64,000 nucleotides of DNA from Lysobacter changpingensis (GTDB lineage Bacteria > Pseudomonadota > Gammaproteobacteria > Xanthomonadales > Xanthomonadaceae), in assembly GCF_017308985.1 (NCBI RefSeq), contig NZ_JADWPE010000006.1, positions 1-64,000 on the forward strand, read 5' to 3'. Below are positions 21,946 to 30,056 of this stretch, one piece after another. A program made the position numbers and the translations under genes. The first letter of the stretch is position 1, and each line of letters starts with the position of its first letter. The notes below the pieces were generated by a model. That model was given only the letters and a program-made list of their open reading frames with translations. It ran no database searches and was not told the DNA's origin.

Positions 21946-22653
21946 ATGACCCCGATCCTGTTCTACGGCGTGCCGTCCGGCTGTTCCTTCGGTTCCATCG
22001 TCGCGCTGGAGTGGTTGGGCCAGCCCTATCGCCTGGCCCGCGTCGGCATGCCCGGGGAAGTGACCGGCGAGGACTACCGCCGCATCAACGCCGTCGGCGA
22101 GACCCCGACGCTGCGCACCGCCGACGGCGAGTTCCTGAGCGAGAGCATGGCCATCCTCAACCACCTCGGCGCGCGAGGCATCGGGACGAAGCTGGCGTTC
22201 GCGCAGGGCACGCCGGAATTCGACCGCCTCAACCACATGCTCGCCTTCCTCAACACCAGCTTCTTCGGCGCCTACGTACCGCTGTGGTACGCGCTGGAAC
22301 ACGGTGGCGACGAGGCCGAGCAGAAAGCGCTGACGGACTTCGGCCGCGCGAAGGTGCGCAAGGTGCACGAGGATCTGTCGGCGATGCTGGGCGACAAGCC
22401 GTGGCTACTGGGCGAACACCGCACGCTGGCCGACGCCTACTTCATCGGCATCGCGCGATGGAACGAGTACCACCAGGCCGTCGACCGCCGCGAGTTCCCG
22501 AACCTGCAGCGCCTGTTCGACAAGCTCGAAGCGGATCCGGCCGTCGTGTTCGCCCATGCCATCGAAGACCGGCGGCCCGCGACCAGCGCCGGCGGCTTCG
22601 TCGGCGAAGTGGCGCTGCGCGACGTGCTGGCGGAACTGCGCCAGGCCGCGTGA
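21946..22653 (+). CDS. Glutathione S-transferase family protein
   Basis: 235 residues. The thioredoxin-like N-domain starts ILFYGVPSGCSFGSIVALEWLG and carries the GETPTLRTADGEFLSESMAI stretch that binds the gamma-glutamyl part of glutathione (Ser in LSES). The alpha-helical C-domain contains LLGEHRTLADAYF. AGAGGAG lies 6 bases before ATG 21946. It probably conjugates or reduces an electrophile in the cytoplasm; the substrate is unknown. It is divergent from a LysR regulator. Confidence 0.92.
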   Translation: MTPILFYGVPSGCSFGSIVALEWLGQPYRLARVGMPGEVTGEDYRRINAVGETPTLRTADGEFLSESMAILNHLGARGIGTKLAFAQGTPEFDRLNHMLAFLNTSFFGAYVPLWYALEHGGDEAEQKALTDFGRAKVRKVHEDLSAMLGDKPWLLGEHRTLADAYFIGIARWNEYHQAVDRREFPNLQRLFDKLEADPAVVFAHAIEDRRPATSAGGFVGEVALRDVLAELRQAA

Positions 22654-22676
22654 GCGACGGCATTCCATGGAAACGC

Positions 22677-22703
22677 AAAGGGCCCGCGCGAGGCGGGCCC
22701 TTT
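22677..22703. terminator. Bidirectional terminator between the GST and oxidoreductase genes
   Basis: AAAGGGCCCGC (22677-22687) pairs perfectly with GCGGGCCCTTT (22693-22703) around GCGAG. The convergent genes end at 22653 and 22728, so the hairpin can serve both strands. Confidence 0.85.
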
Positions 22704-22727
22704 GTCGTCTGACGATGGCGCGGCCGC

Positions 22728-25700
22728 TTACGCGACCTTCACGATCCGCAGCGGATTGCTCCACTCCTTCAGCAGCTCGGCTTCGCGTGCCTTGGCCTTG
22801 TGCAGGTGGTCTTCCTTGACGTGGCCGTAGCCGCGGATGTGTTCCGGGATGCTCGCGATTTCCGCCGCGAGGTCCACGTTCGAACGGTCCAGCTTGCCGA
22901 GCAGGCCTTCCACCGTGCGGAAATAGTCCTCGATCAGCTGGCGCTCCATCTTGCGCTCCTCGGTCTTGCCGAAGATGTCGAACGTGCCGCCGCGCAGGAA
23001 GCGCAGCTTCGCGAGCCACTTGAACGCGGTGAACACCCACGGGCCGAATTCCTGCTTGATCAGGCGGCCCTGCGCGTCCCTCGATGCCAGCAGCGGCGGC
23101 GCGAGGTGGAACTTCAGCTTGTAGTCGCCATCGAACTGCTGCTCCAGGCGGCGCTGGAATTCGCCGCTGGTGTACAGGCGCGCGACCTCGTATTCGTCCT
23201 TGTAGGCCATCAGCTTGAACGCGTAACGCGCGACGGCTTCGGTCAGGTCGGTCGTACCGGCGACGTTACGTTCGGCCGCGTGCACCTTCGCGACGAAATC
23301 GCTATAGCGCTTGGCGTACTTCGCATCCTGATAGTCGGTGAGGAACTTCACGCGACGCTCGACGATCTCGTCCAGCGAACGCGACAGGCGCTCGTCGTCC
23401 AGCGGCATGAAGGCCACGTTGTCGCCGCCATGGGCCGGCACGTGGCGCAGTTCGTCCTCGCGACGCGTCGTGCGCGGTGCGGAGGTGGCGCCCCACTCGT
23501 TGCCTTCCCACGCGCCCGGCGACAGCATCGGCAGCGCGCCCGGCGTCGCTTCGGCGAGTGTCGGCGCGTTGCGGATCAGGCCCGCCGCTTCCATCACGGC
23601 GTTGGGATCGATCACCGCCAGGCGGCCCCACGCGAACGCGGTCTTGTTCATTTCGATGGCGGCGCCGTTGAGCTCGATGGCGCGCATCAGCGACTCCATC
23701 GACAGCGGCACCAGGCCGTGCTGCCACGCGTAGCCGAGGATGAACAGGTTCGTCGCGATCGCGTCGCCCATCAGCGCGGTGGCCAGCTGCGTCGCATCGA
23801 CGACATGCGGATCGTGGCCGCCGAGGGCGACCTTCACCGCCGAGATGATGTCGGCCGCCGGGAACTGCATGTCCGGACGCGTGGTGAACGTGCCGGGCAT
23901 CGCCTCATAGCTGTTGAGCACGACGTTCGAGCGGCCCGCGCGCACCTTCGACAGCGCCCAGTAATCGTTGACGACCACCATGTCGCAGCCGAGCACGAGG
24001 TCGGCTTCGCCCGCGGCGATGCGCACGGCGTGGATGTCGTCCGGCGTGCGCGCGATGCGGATGTGCGTGGTCACCGCGCCGCCCTTCTGCGCCAGGCCCG
24101 TCTGGTCGAGCACGGTCGCACCCTTGCCTTCCAGGTGGCCGGCCATGCCGAGCAGCGCGCCGATCGTCACCACGCCCGTGCCGCCGACGCCGGTGATGAG
24201 GATGTTCCAGGGCTGCGAGAGGTCGCTGGCGATCTTCGGCATCGGAAGATCAGCGAGGCGATCCTTCGCGGATGAGCCCCCGCTCTTATTCGGCGCGCCC
24301 TTGCGCAGGCCGCCGCCTTCCACCGTCACGAAGCTCGGGCAGAAGCCGTTGACGCAGCTGTAGTCCTTGTTGCAGTTGCTCTGGTCGATCTCGCGCTTGC
24401 GGCCGAACTCGGTTTCCTTCGGCAGCACCGAGACGCAGAACGACTTCTTGCCGCAATCGCCGCAGCCTTCGCACACGAGCGAGTTGACCATCACGCGCTT
24501 CTGCGGATCGACCATCTTGCCGCGCTTGCGGCGACGACGCTTCTCGGTCGCGCACGTCTGGTCGTAGATGAGGACCGAGGTGCCCTTGGTCTCGCGCAGG
24601 CGCTTCTGGATGGCATCGAGTTCCTTGCGGTCATGGAATTCCATGTCGCCGGGGAAGATCTCGCGCTTGCTCCATTTCGCGATGTCGTCGGACACCAGGA
24701 TGATCGTCTGCACGCCTTCGCTGCGCACCTGGTGCGCGATCTGCGGCACCGACAGCGTGCCGTCGACGGGCTGGCCGCCGGTCATCGCGACGGCGTCGTT
24801 GTAGAGGATCTTGTAGGTGATGTTCACGCCGGTCGCGACCGACTGGCGGATCGCCAGCGAGCCGGAGTGGAAGTACGTACCGTCGCCGAGGTTCTGGAAC
24901 ACGTGCGGCGTATCGGTGAACGGCGCCTGGCCCGACCACGTCACGCCTTCGCCGCCCATGTGCGTGAAGGTGTCGGTGCTGCGGTCCATCCACGTGACCA
25001 TGTAGTGGCAGCCGATGCCGCCCAGCGCGCGCGAACCTTCCGGCACGACGGTCGAGGTGTTGTGCGGGCAGCCCGAGCAGTAGTGCGGCACGCGCGGGAA
25101 CACGGCGCGCGGCAGAGCGAGTTCGGATTCCTTCTCGGCCATCCAGGCCATGACGTTGCGGATGTGTTCGGAATCGTGGAAACGCTGGATGCGGCGGCCG
25201 ATGACGCCGGCGATGGTGGCCGGCGTGAGTTCGCCGGTCGAAGGCAGGATCCATTCGCCGTTCTCGTCGTACTTGCCGACGATGGACGGGCGCTGGCCGC
25301 TCCAGTTGTACATGTACTCCTTCATCTGGCGCTCGATGAAGGCGCGCTTTTCCTCGACGACGACGATGTCCTCCAGGCCCTGCGCGAAACGCGTGATGCC
25401 CACCGGCTCCAGCGGCCAGGTCATGCCGACCTTGTAGACGCGGATGCCGAGGTCGGCGCAGGCCTGCTCGTCCAGGCCGAGGTATTCCAGCGCCTGCAGC
25501 ACGTCGAGGTACGACTTGCCGGTGGTGACGATGCCCAGGCGCGCACGCGGCGAGTCGATCACGACGCGATCGATGCCGTTGGCGCGCGCGAACGCCTGCG
25601 CGGCCTTCACCGCGTACTTGTGCAGGCGCATTTCCTGGTTCATCGGCGGATCGGGCCAGCGGATGTTGAGCCCGCCTTCCGGCATCTCGAAGTCTTCCGG

Positions 25701-26429
25701 CAGCACGATGCGCGTGGCCATCGGATCGACGTCGACGGAGGCCGACGATTCCACCGTTTCGGCGATCGTCTTGAAGCCCACCCAGCGGCCGGTGTAACGC
25801 GACATCGCCCAGCCGACCAGGCCCATGTCGAGGATGTCCTGCACGCCGGCCGGGTTGAGGATCGGCATCATCGCGCTGACGAATTCGTCTTCCGAACCGT
25901 GCGGCAGCGTCGAGGAACGGCAGGCATGGTCGTCGGCCGCGAGCGCGAGCACGCCGCCGTAGTGCGACGTGCCGGCGGCATTGGCGTGCTTGAACACGTC
26001 GCCGGTGCGGTCCACGCCCGGGCCCTTGCCGTACCACATGCCGTACACGCCCTGCACTTTCGCGCCGGGGAACAGGTTGGTCTGCTGCGTGCCCCAGACC
26101 ATCGTCGCGCCGAGGTCCTCGTTGAGGCCCGGGGTGAACTTCACGCCGGCGTTCTCGAGGAACTTGCGCGCGCGCCACAGCTCCAGGTCGAAACCGCCCA
26201 GCGGCGAACCGCGATAGCCGGAGATGAAACCGGCGGTGTTAAGGCCCGCGGCTTCGTCGCGCAGGCGCTGCATCAGCGGCAGTCGCACCAGCGCCTGCAC
26301 GCCGGACAGGTAGATGCGGCCCTTCTCGCGGCTGTATTTGTGTTCGAGCGTGTAGTCGGTGTCGAGCACCGAGTTGGTGAGCGCGAGGTTCGCCGAGGAC
26401 GGCGAGCTGAGTTCGGCGGTGCTGGTCAT
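22728..26429 (-). CDS. Fused indolepyruvate ferredoxin oxidoreductase
   Basis: 1233 residues. It fuses the thiamine-diphosphate-dependent IorA-like part (about 1-700) with an IorB-like gamma domain (from about residue 740, GVGGTGVVTIGALLG, ending near 950) and a C-terminal DUF6537-type extension. TPP-domain marks include YCSGCPHN, GGIGCHYM and GDGTYFHSG. A cysteine cluster (CEGCGDCGKKSFC, later CNKDYSC and CP) around 646-690 should bind Fe-S. It oxidatively decarboxylates aryl or branched 2-oxo acids to acyl-CoA, passing electrons to ferredoxin, in the cytoplasm. Large one-chain forms like this occur in aerobic Proteobacteria. No neighbouring electron acceptor gene is visible. No operon partner. 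Confidence 0.9.
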   Translation of the reverse strand: MTSTAELSSPSSANLALTNSVLDTDYTLEHKYSREKGRIYLSGVQALVRLPLMQRLRDEAAGLNTAGFISGYRGSPLGGFDLELWRARKFLENAGVKFTPGLNEDLGATMVWGTQQTNLFPGAKVQGVYGMWYGKGPGVDRTGDVFKHANAAGTSHYGGVLALAADDHACRSSTLPHGSEDEFVSAMMPILNPAGVQDILDMGLVGWAMSRYTGRWVGFKTIAETVESSASVDVDPMATRIVLPEDFEMPEGGLNIRWPDPPMNQEMRLHKYAVKAAQAFARANGIDRVVIDSPRARLGIVTTGKSYLDVLQALEYLGLDEQACADLGIRVYKVGMTWPLEPVGITRFAQGLEDIVVVEEKRAFIERQMKEYMYNWSGQRPSIVGKYDENGEWILPSTGELTPATIAGVIGRRIQRFHDSEHIRNVMAWMAEKESELALPRAVFPRVPHYCSGCPHNTSTVVPEGSRALGGIGCHYMVTWMDRSTDTFTHMGGEGVTWSGQAPFTDTPHVFQNLGDGTYFHSGSLAIRQSVATGVNITYKILYNDAVAMTGGQPVDGTLSVPQIAHQVRSEGVQTIILVSDDIAKWSKREIFPGDMEFHDRKELDAIQKRLRETKGTSVLIYDQTCATEKRRRRKRGKMVDPQKRVMVNSLVCEGCGDCGKKSFCVSVLPKETEFGRKREIDQSNCNKDYSCVNGFCPSFVTVEGGGLRKGAPNKSGGSSAKDRLADLPMPKIASDLSQPWNILITGVGGTGVVTIGALLGMAGHLEGKGATVLDQTGLAQKGGAVTTHIRIARTPDDIHAVRIAAGEADLVLGCDMVVVNDYWALSKVRAGRSNVVLNSYEAMPGTFTTRPDMQFPAADIISAVKVALGGHDPHVVDATQLATALMGDAIATNLFILGYAWQHGLVPLSMESLMRAIELNGAAIEMNKTAFAWGRLAVIDPNAVMEAAGLIRNAPTLAEATPGALPMLSPGAWEGNEWGATSAPRTTRREDELRHVPAHGGDNVAFMPLDDERLSRSLDEIVERRVKFLTDYQDAKYAKRYSDFVAKVHAAERNVAGTTDLTEAVARYAFKLMAYKDEYEVARLYTSGEFQRRLEQQFDGDYKLKFHLAPPLLASRDAQGRLIKQEFGPWVFTAFKWLAKLRFLRGGTFDIFGKTEERKMERQLIEDYFRTVEGLLGKLDRSNVDLAAEIASIPEHIRGYGHVKEDHLHKAKAREAELLKEWSNPLRIVKVA

Positions 26430-26639
26430 GCGTGGCTCCGGCGCGACGGGGGTCGCGGGGGTGGCTGCGGACGCCCGGCGTCACGCCTCACGGCACGTGG
26501 CCGCGAGGTCGGAATCCCGAGCAAAGACTCGGAATTGTAGCAGTTGGGCACGCTTCGACCGCCCGGCGGGTGCTGGGAAGGGGCGGGAGGTGACGCGGGG
26601 CGCCCTGTTCATCAAGACGACGCGGCGCCGTTCGCTTTT
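26430..26639. other. Leader region of the oxidoreductase gene
   Basis: About 210 bases upstream of the oxidoreductase gene. I see no gene, only GC-rich sequence; no promoter can be assigned with confidence. Confidence 0.5.
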
Positions 26640-26719
26640 GTAGCCCGGGTAAGGCGGAGCCGCACCCGGGGAACGTGGCGGAAACCTCAACCCGGGTGCG
26701 CTGCGCTTACCCGGGCTAC
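26640..26719. repeat. CCCGGGTAAGCG palindromic element, short (80 bp) form
   Basis: The left arm TAGCCCGGGTAAGGCGGAGC (26641-26660) continues to CCCGGG, and the right arm is its near-complement ending TTACCCGGGCTAC (26707-26719). A 20-base centre separates them. It is related to the ~149-bp elements at 34844 and 52278 but lacks their core. It sits 6 bases beyond the nagA stop and could act as its terminator. Confidence 0.75.
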
Positions 26720-26725
26720 AACGGC

Positions 26726-27859
26726 TCAGGGTTGCCCAGCGATCCAGGTGCCCTGCACGTCCAAGGCGTCGTCCAGCACCACGAGGTCGGCGCGATACCC
26801 CGGTGCGATGCGCCCCAGCTCGCCGCCCAGGCCGATGAACTGCGCCGGGTACTGCGAGGCCATGCGGCAGGCTTCGTCGAGCGGCAGGCCGAGGCGCTGC
26901 ACGGTGTTGCGCACGGCCGAGGCCATGTCGAGCGCCGAACCGGCGAGCGTGCCGTCGGTCGTGGTGCATTGCCCGTCGCGGCAGATCATCTCCACGCCGT
27001 AGAGCGAGAACGCCTCACGCTCGCCGCCCACCGGGGGCATGGCGTCGGTGACCAGCATCATCTTCCCGCGCGGGCGTGCGTTGATTGCCACGCGCAGCGA
27101 CGCGTCGTGCACGTGGTAGCCGTCGACGATGATCCCGCACCACGCGTCGGGATTTTCCAGCGCCGCACCGACCGCGCCGGGCTCGCGCGAATTCATCGGC
27201 GTCATTGCGTTGAACAGGTGCGTGATGCCGGTGATGCCGTTGGCGAAGCCGTCGCGCAGTTGTTCGTACGTCGCGGCGGTATGGCCGGCCGCGATGATGA
27301 CGCCGCGTTGGGTCAGCGCGCGCAACGTGGCTGATTCGAAACGCTCCGGCGCGAGCGTCACGAGCGTCACGCCGTCCTTGCCCAGCGAGGCGACGAGGTC
27401 GAGCTCGGCCGCGTCGGGCGTGTGGAACTTCGACGGATCGTGCACGCCCTTGCGCGCGGCGTTGAGGTACGGGCCTTCCAGATGCACGCCGAGCACGCCC
27501 GGCACGCGCTGTGCGATCGCCTCGCGCGTGGCGTCGATCGCCCGACGCATCACGTCGACGTCATCGCTGATCAGCGTCGGCAGCATGCCGGTCGTGCCGT
27601 ACTTGCGGTGCGCGCTGGCGATGCGGCGCAGGCCGTCGGCGGTGGGTTCGTCGTTGAACAACACGTCGCCGCCACCGTTCACCTGCGTGTCGATGAAACC
27701 GGGCACGAGATAACGTCCGGCGAGGTCGACCACTTGCGCGCCCTTCGGCGGCTCGCCCGGCACGACGGCGACGATGTGGCCGTCCTCGACGAGCACGCTG
27801 ACGTTCGACTCGAAACCGTTGTCGGTGAGGATGCGGCCGTTACTGAAGGCGATGGTCAT
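26726..27859 (-). CDS. nagA: N-acetylglucosamine-6-phosphate deacetylase
   Basis: 377 residues, amidohydrolase family. It removes acetate from GlcNAc-6-phosphate in the cytoplasm. Key motifs: LVPGFIDTQVNGGGDVLF, LEGPYLNAARKGVHD (metal-binding Glu), AAGHTAATYEQ and HLFNAMTPMNSREPG (metal-binding His residues), and LVTDAMPPVGG (catalytic Asp). ATG 27859 matches the family start. There is no recognisable ribosome binding site, because the upstream bases belong to a palindromic heptad element (27863-27965). It follows the SIS-domain gene by 110 bases and should be in the nagQ operon. The released acetate could feed Acs encoded elsewhere in this window. Confidence 0.95.
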   Translation of the reverse strand: MTIAFSNGRILTDNGFESNVSVLVEDGHIVAVVPGEPPKGAQVVDLAGRYLVPGFIDTQVNGGGDVLFNDEPTADGLRRIASAHRKYGTTGMLPTLISDDVDVMRRAIDATREAIAQRVPGVLGVHLEGPYLNAARKGVHDPSKFHTPDAAELDLVASLGKDGVTLVTLAPERFESATLRALTQRGVIIAAGHTAATYEQLRDGFANGITGITHLFNAMTPMNSREPGAVGAALENPDAWCGIIVDGYHVHDASLRVAINARPRGKMMLVTDAMPPVGGEREAFSLYGVEMICRDGQCTTTDGTLAGSALDMASAVRNTVQRLGLPLDEACRMASQYPAQFIGLGGELGRIAPGYRADLVVLDDALDVQGTWIAGQP

Positions 27860-27862
27860 GGT

Positions 27863-27965
27863 CGTGATTTGTGATTCGTGATTTGCGATTCGTGATTGGT
27901 GACGGTGAATGGGGCTGGCTCGCTTCTGCTTTCGCGAATCACGAATCTCCAATCACGAATCACGG
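27863..27965. repeat. Palindromic heptad element between the deaminase gene and nagA
   Basis: The left arm (27863-27899) is built of GATTTGT/GATTCGT heptads and the right arm (27934-27965) of their complements, AATCACGAATC. The arms can fold into a long hairpin with a ~34-base loop. It separates the deaminase stop from the nagA start by its whole length. Same design as 53605-53706. Confidence 0.75.
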
Positions 27966-27969
27966 GACA

Positions 27970-29013
27970 TCACACCGTTTCCGTCACCTTGTTCAGATGC
28001 GGCGGCACGTCCGGATTGTGGCCGCGCGCGACGGCCAGCGCGTTCACCGCCTTGTAGAAGCACTGCACGGTGAGCAGCGGCGTGCACGCGGGATGCGGCG
28101 AGGCCGGCATCGGCAGCACGTCCGGACCCTGCGCGCCGGGCAGCGCGATCCACACCGGCGCGCCGCGCTGGTGGAATTCCTCGGCGACCGACATCGTGCT
28201 GCTGCACGTGTCGTCGTCCTGCGCGAACGCGAGCACCGGAAAGCCCGGGCCCACGATCGCCATCGGTCCGTGCTTCACCTCCGCCGAGGAGAACGCTTCG
28301 GCGTGCAGGCCGCAGGTTTCCTTGAACTTCAGCGCCGCTTCCTGCGCTGCGCCGAGGCCGAGGCCGCGGCCGACGACGAAGAGGTTGCGTGCGTCCTTCA
28401 AACCATCGACGACCGGCGACCAGTCCATCTTCCACGCCTCGCGCAGCGCGGCGGGCAGCGCGTCGACGGCGGCGAGCAGCTTCGCGTCGCCGCTCCAGCG
28501 CGCGGCCAGCTGCAGCAGCGCGGCGAGCGAGCACAGGTAGCTCTTCGTCGCCGCGACGCTTTTTTCCGGGCCGGCGCGCAGCGGGATCACGGTGTCGGCG
28601 ATCTGCGCCAGCGGCGAATCCTCGACGTTCACCAGCGCGACGACCAGCGCGCCGGCGGCACGCGCGATTTCCGCATTGCGTACCAGGTCCGGGCTCTTGC
28701 CCGACTGGGAGATCGCCACGAACAACGCGCCCTGCAGATGCGGGCGCACCGCATACACCGAACCGACCGACGGCGACGCGGACGCGGTCACCAGGCCGAG
28801 CGTGGTTTCGAACAGGTACTTGCCGTAGGTCGCCGCGTGATCGGAACTGCCGCGCGCGCAGGTGACGATGAACGCCGGCGGCTGCGCCTTCAGGCGCTGC
28901 ACCAGTGCGTCGATGATCGGCGCATTGGCTTCGAACTGCCGCGCGACGGCATCGGCGGTTTCGGCCGCCTCGGCATGCATGCGCGTGGCGGTGACGGTCA
29001 GGGTTTCGCTCAC
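27970..29013 (-). CDS. SIS-domain glucosamine-6-phosphate deaminase-like protein (NagB-II type)
   Basis: 347 residues, two SIS domains as in the isomerase half of GlmS: CARGSSDHAATYGKYLFE, AISQSGKSPDLV and KSVAATKSYLCSLAALL in the first, and VVGRGLGLGAAQEAALKFKE, then SAEVKHGPMAIV in the second. There is no glutaminase domain. In Shewanella and Xanthomonas this type (NagB-II) deaminates GlcN-6-phosphate to fructose-6-phosphate and replaces NagB. GTG 29013 is chosen as start because it begins 4 bases after the nagQ stop; ATG at about 28938 is an alternative that would shorten the N-terminus. Operon with nagQ and nagA. Confidence 0.85.
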   Translation of the reverse strand: MSETLTVTATRMHAEAAETADAVARQFEANAPIIDALVQRLKAQPPAFIVTCARGSSDHAATYGKYLFETTLGLVTASASPSVGSVYAVRPHLQGALFVAISQSGKSPDLVRNAEIARAAGALVVALVNVEDSPLAQIADTVIPLRAGPEKSVAATKSYLCSLAALLQLAARWSGDAKLLAAVDALPAALREAWKMDWSPVVDGLKDARNLFVVGRGLGLGAAQEAALKFKETCGLHAEAFSSAEVKHGPMAIVGPGFPVLAFAQDDDTCSSTMSVAEEFHQRGAPVWIALPGAQGPDVLPMPASPHPACTPLLTVQCFYKAVNALAVARGHNPDVPPHLNKVTETV

Positions 29014-29017
29014 GGGG

Positions 29018-29761
29018 TTACTCGCTCTGGAGTTCGGCGACGAAGTCGTACGCATCGCCGCGGTAGAAGGATCGGGTGTATTCGACGACGCGGCCGTCGT
29101 CGAGAAAGGTGCGACGTTCGATGAACAGTCCCGGGCTGCCTTCGGGCAGGTTCATCAGACGGGCCTGTTCGGCGTCGAATGCGATCGCGCGCAGCCGCTG
29201 CAGCGCGCGCGTCGGGCGCAGGCCCATTTTCTGGAAGGTTTCGTACAGCGAATTCTCGACCAGCGAGGGATCGGCCAGCACGGTCTGCGGCACGACGGTG
29301 CGCTCCAGCGCGAGCGCCATGTCGTCGGCGATGCGCAGGCGGTAATAGCGCACGACCTGCGCGCCGGGTGAGAGGTTCAACGCCATCGCTTCGTCCGGCG
29401 TGACCTCGCCGGTGCCGCGCTCGATGAAGCGCGATTTCGGATCGAGCCCGCGCGCGCGCAGGTCGTCGGTGAAGCTGGTGAGCTTGGAGAACGACTTGAC
29501 GATGCGCTCGGAGACGAACGTGCCCGAACCCTGGCGCTGCATCAGCAGGCCGTCGGCGACCAGGCCGGAGATGGCCTTGCGCACGGTGACGCGGGACAGG
29601 TCGAGCAGCTTGGTCAGCTCGCGCTCGCTGGGCAGCGCCTGGCCCGGCGTGAGTTCGCCGTTCTCGATGGCGTGCTGGAGCGTCCGGCGCAGGTGCTGGT
29701 AAGCCGGCGCGCGGCGCGCGTCGGCCTGTCGGCGGAACTCGTTGACCAGGTAGTCCTGCAT
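29018..29761 (-). CDS. nagQ: GntR/HutC-family regulator of GlcNAc catabolism (NagQ-like)
   Basis: 247 residues. The winged helix is at 20-90 (LPSERELTKLLDLSRVTVRK, then LLMQRQGSGTFV). A UTRA effector domain follows (VVRYYRLRIADD, then IERRTFLDDGRVVEYTRSFYRGD), which in this family binds sugar phosphates such as GlcNAc-6-P or GlcN-6-P. It is the first gene of a nagQ-deaminase-nagA operon. A TGGTATT-N4-TGGTATT site lies 10 bases before its start codon, consistent with autorepression. The name follows Xanthomonas NagQ, recalled from the literature and not checked here. Confidence 0.85.
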   Translation of the reverse strand: MQDYLVNEFRRQADARRAPAYQHLRRTLQHAIENGELTPGQALPSERELTKLLDLSRVTVRKAISGLVADGLLMQRQGSGTFVSERIVKSFSKLTSFTDDLRARGLDPKSRFIERGTGEVTPDEAMALNLSPGAQVVRYYRLRIADDMALALERTVVPQTVLADPSLVENSLYETFQKMGLRPTRALQRLRAIAFDAEQARLMNLPEGSPGLFIERRTFLDDGRVVEYTRSFYRGDAYDFVAELQSE

Positions 29762-29770
29762 CCGGATGAG

Positions 29771-29788
29771 AATACCAGTCGAATACCA
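29771..29788 (-). promoter_or_regulatory. NagQ-like box upstream of nagQ
   Basis: Read on the minus strand, TGGTATT (29788-29782), CGAC, TGGTATT (29777-29771) is a perfect direct repeat with a 4-base spacer. As I recall, the NagQ box of Xanthomonas campestris is TGGTATT-N4-TGGTATT. It lies just before the nagQ start codon, where it would block transcription or initiation. Confidence 0.75.
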
Positions 29789-29979
29789 GTTCGGGCAAAT
29801 GCGCCCCGCCGCCCTTCCCGGCTCCGGATGCCGGGATTACGACGAAAGTCGCATCGGGCCGCCCCTGGGCACTTCGCGGCCCGGATTTCGCGCGAACGTA
29901 ACCTCAAGTCGTTGAAATTGAAGGCCGGACTGTGAAACGGCCGCACTGACGGCCCGCTGTCCGACCATGTCCACTGCAT

Positions 29980-30008
29980 TTGCACCAGTGGTATCTGACT
30001 GGTATCTT
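29980..30008 (+). promoter_or_regulatory. Candidate sigma-70 promoter of zwf
   Basis: TTGCAC (29980-29985), a 17-base spacer, then TATCTT (30003-30008). Each hexamer is a moderate match. The three TGGTAT repeats at 29989-30018 cover the spacer and the -10. The zwf start codon is about 50 bases downstream. Confidence 0.5.
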
Positions 30009-30018
30009 CACTGGTATG
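29989..30018 (+). promoter_or_regulatory. Triple NagQ-like box over the zwf promoter
   Basis: TGGTATC (29989-29995), N4, TGGTATC (30000-30006), N5, TGGTATG (30012-30018). The first pair has the same 4-base spacing, and even the same GAC before the second half-site, as the box at nagQ. The position over the candidate -10 suggests repression of zwf when GlcNAc-derived sugar phosphates are absent. Binding is inferred. Confidence 0.6.
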
Positions 30019-30056
30019 CCTGTGGTCTTCAAAACCCCTTCCTTCCGGAACGCCCC

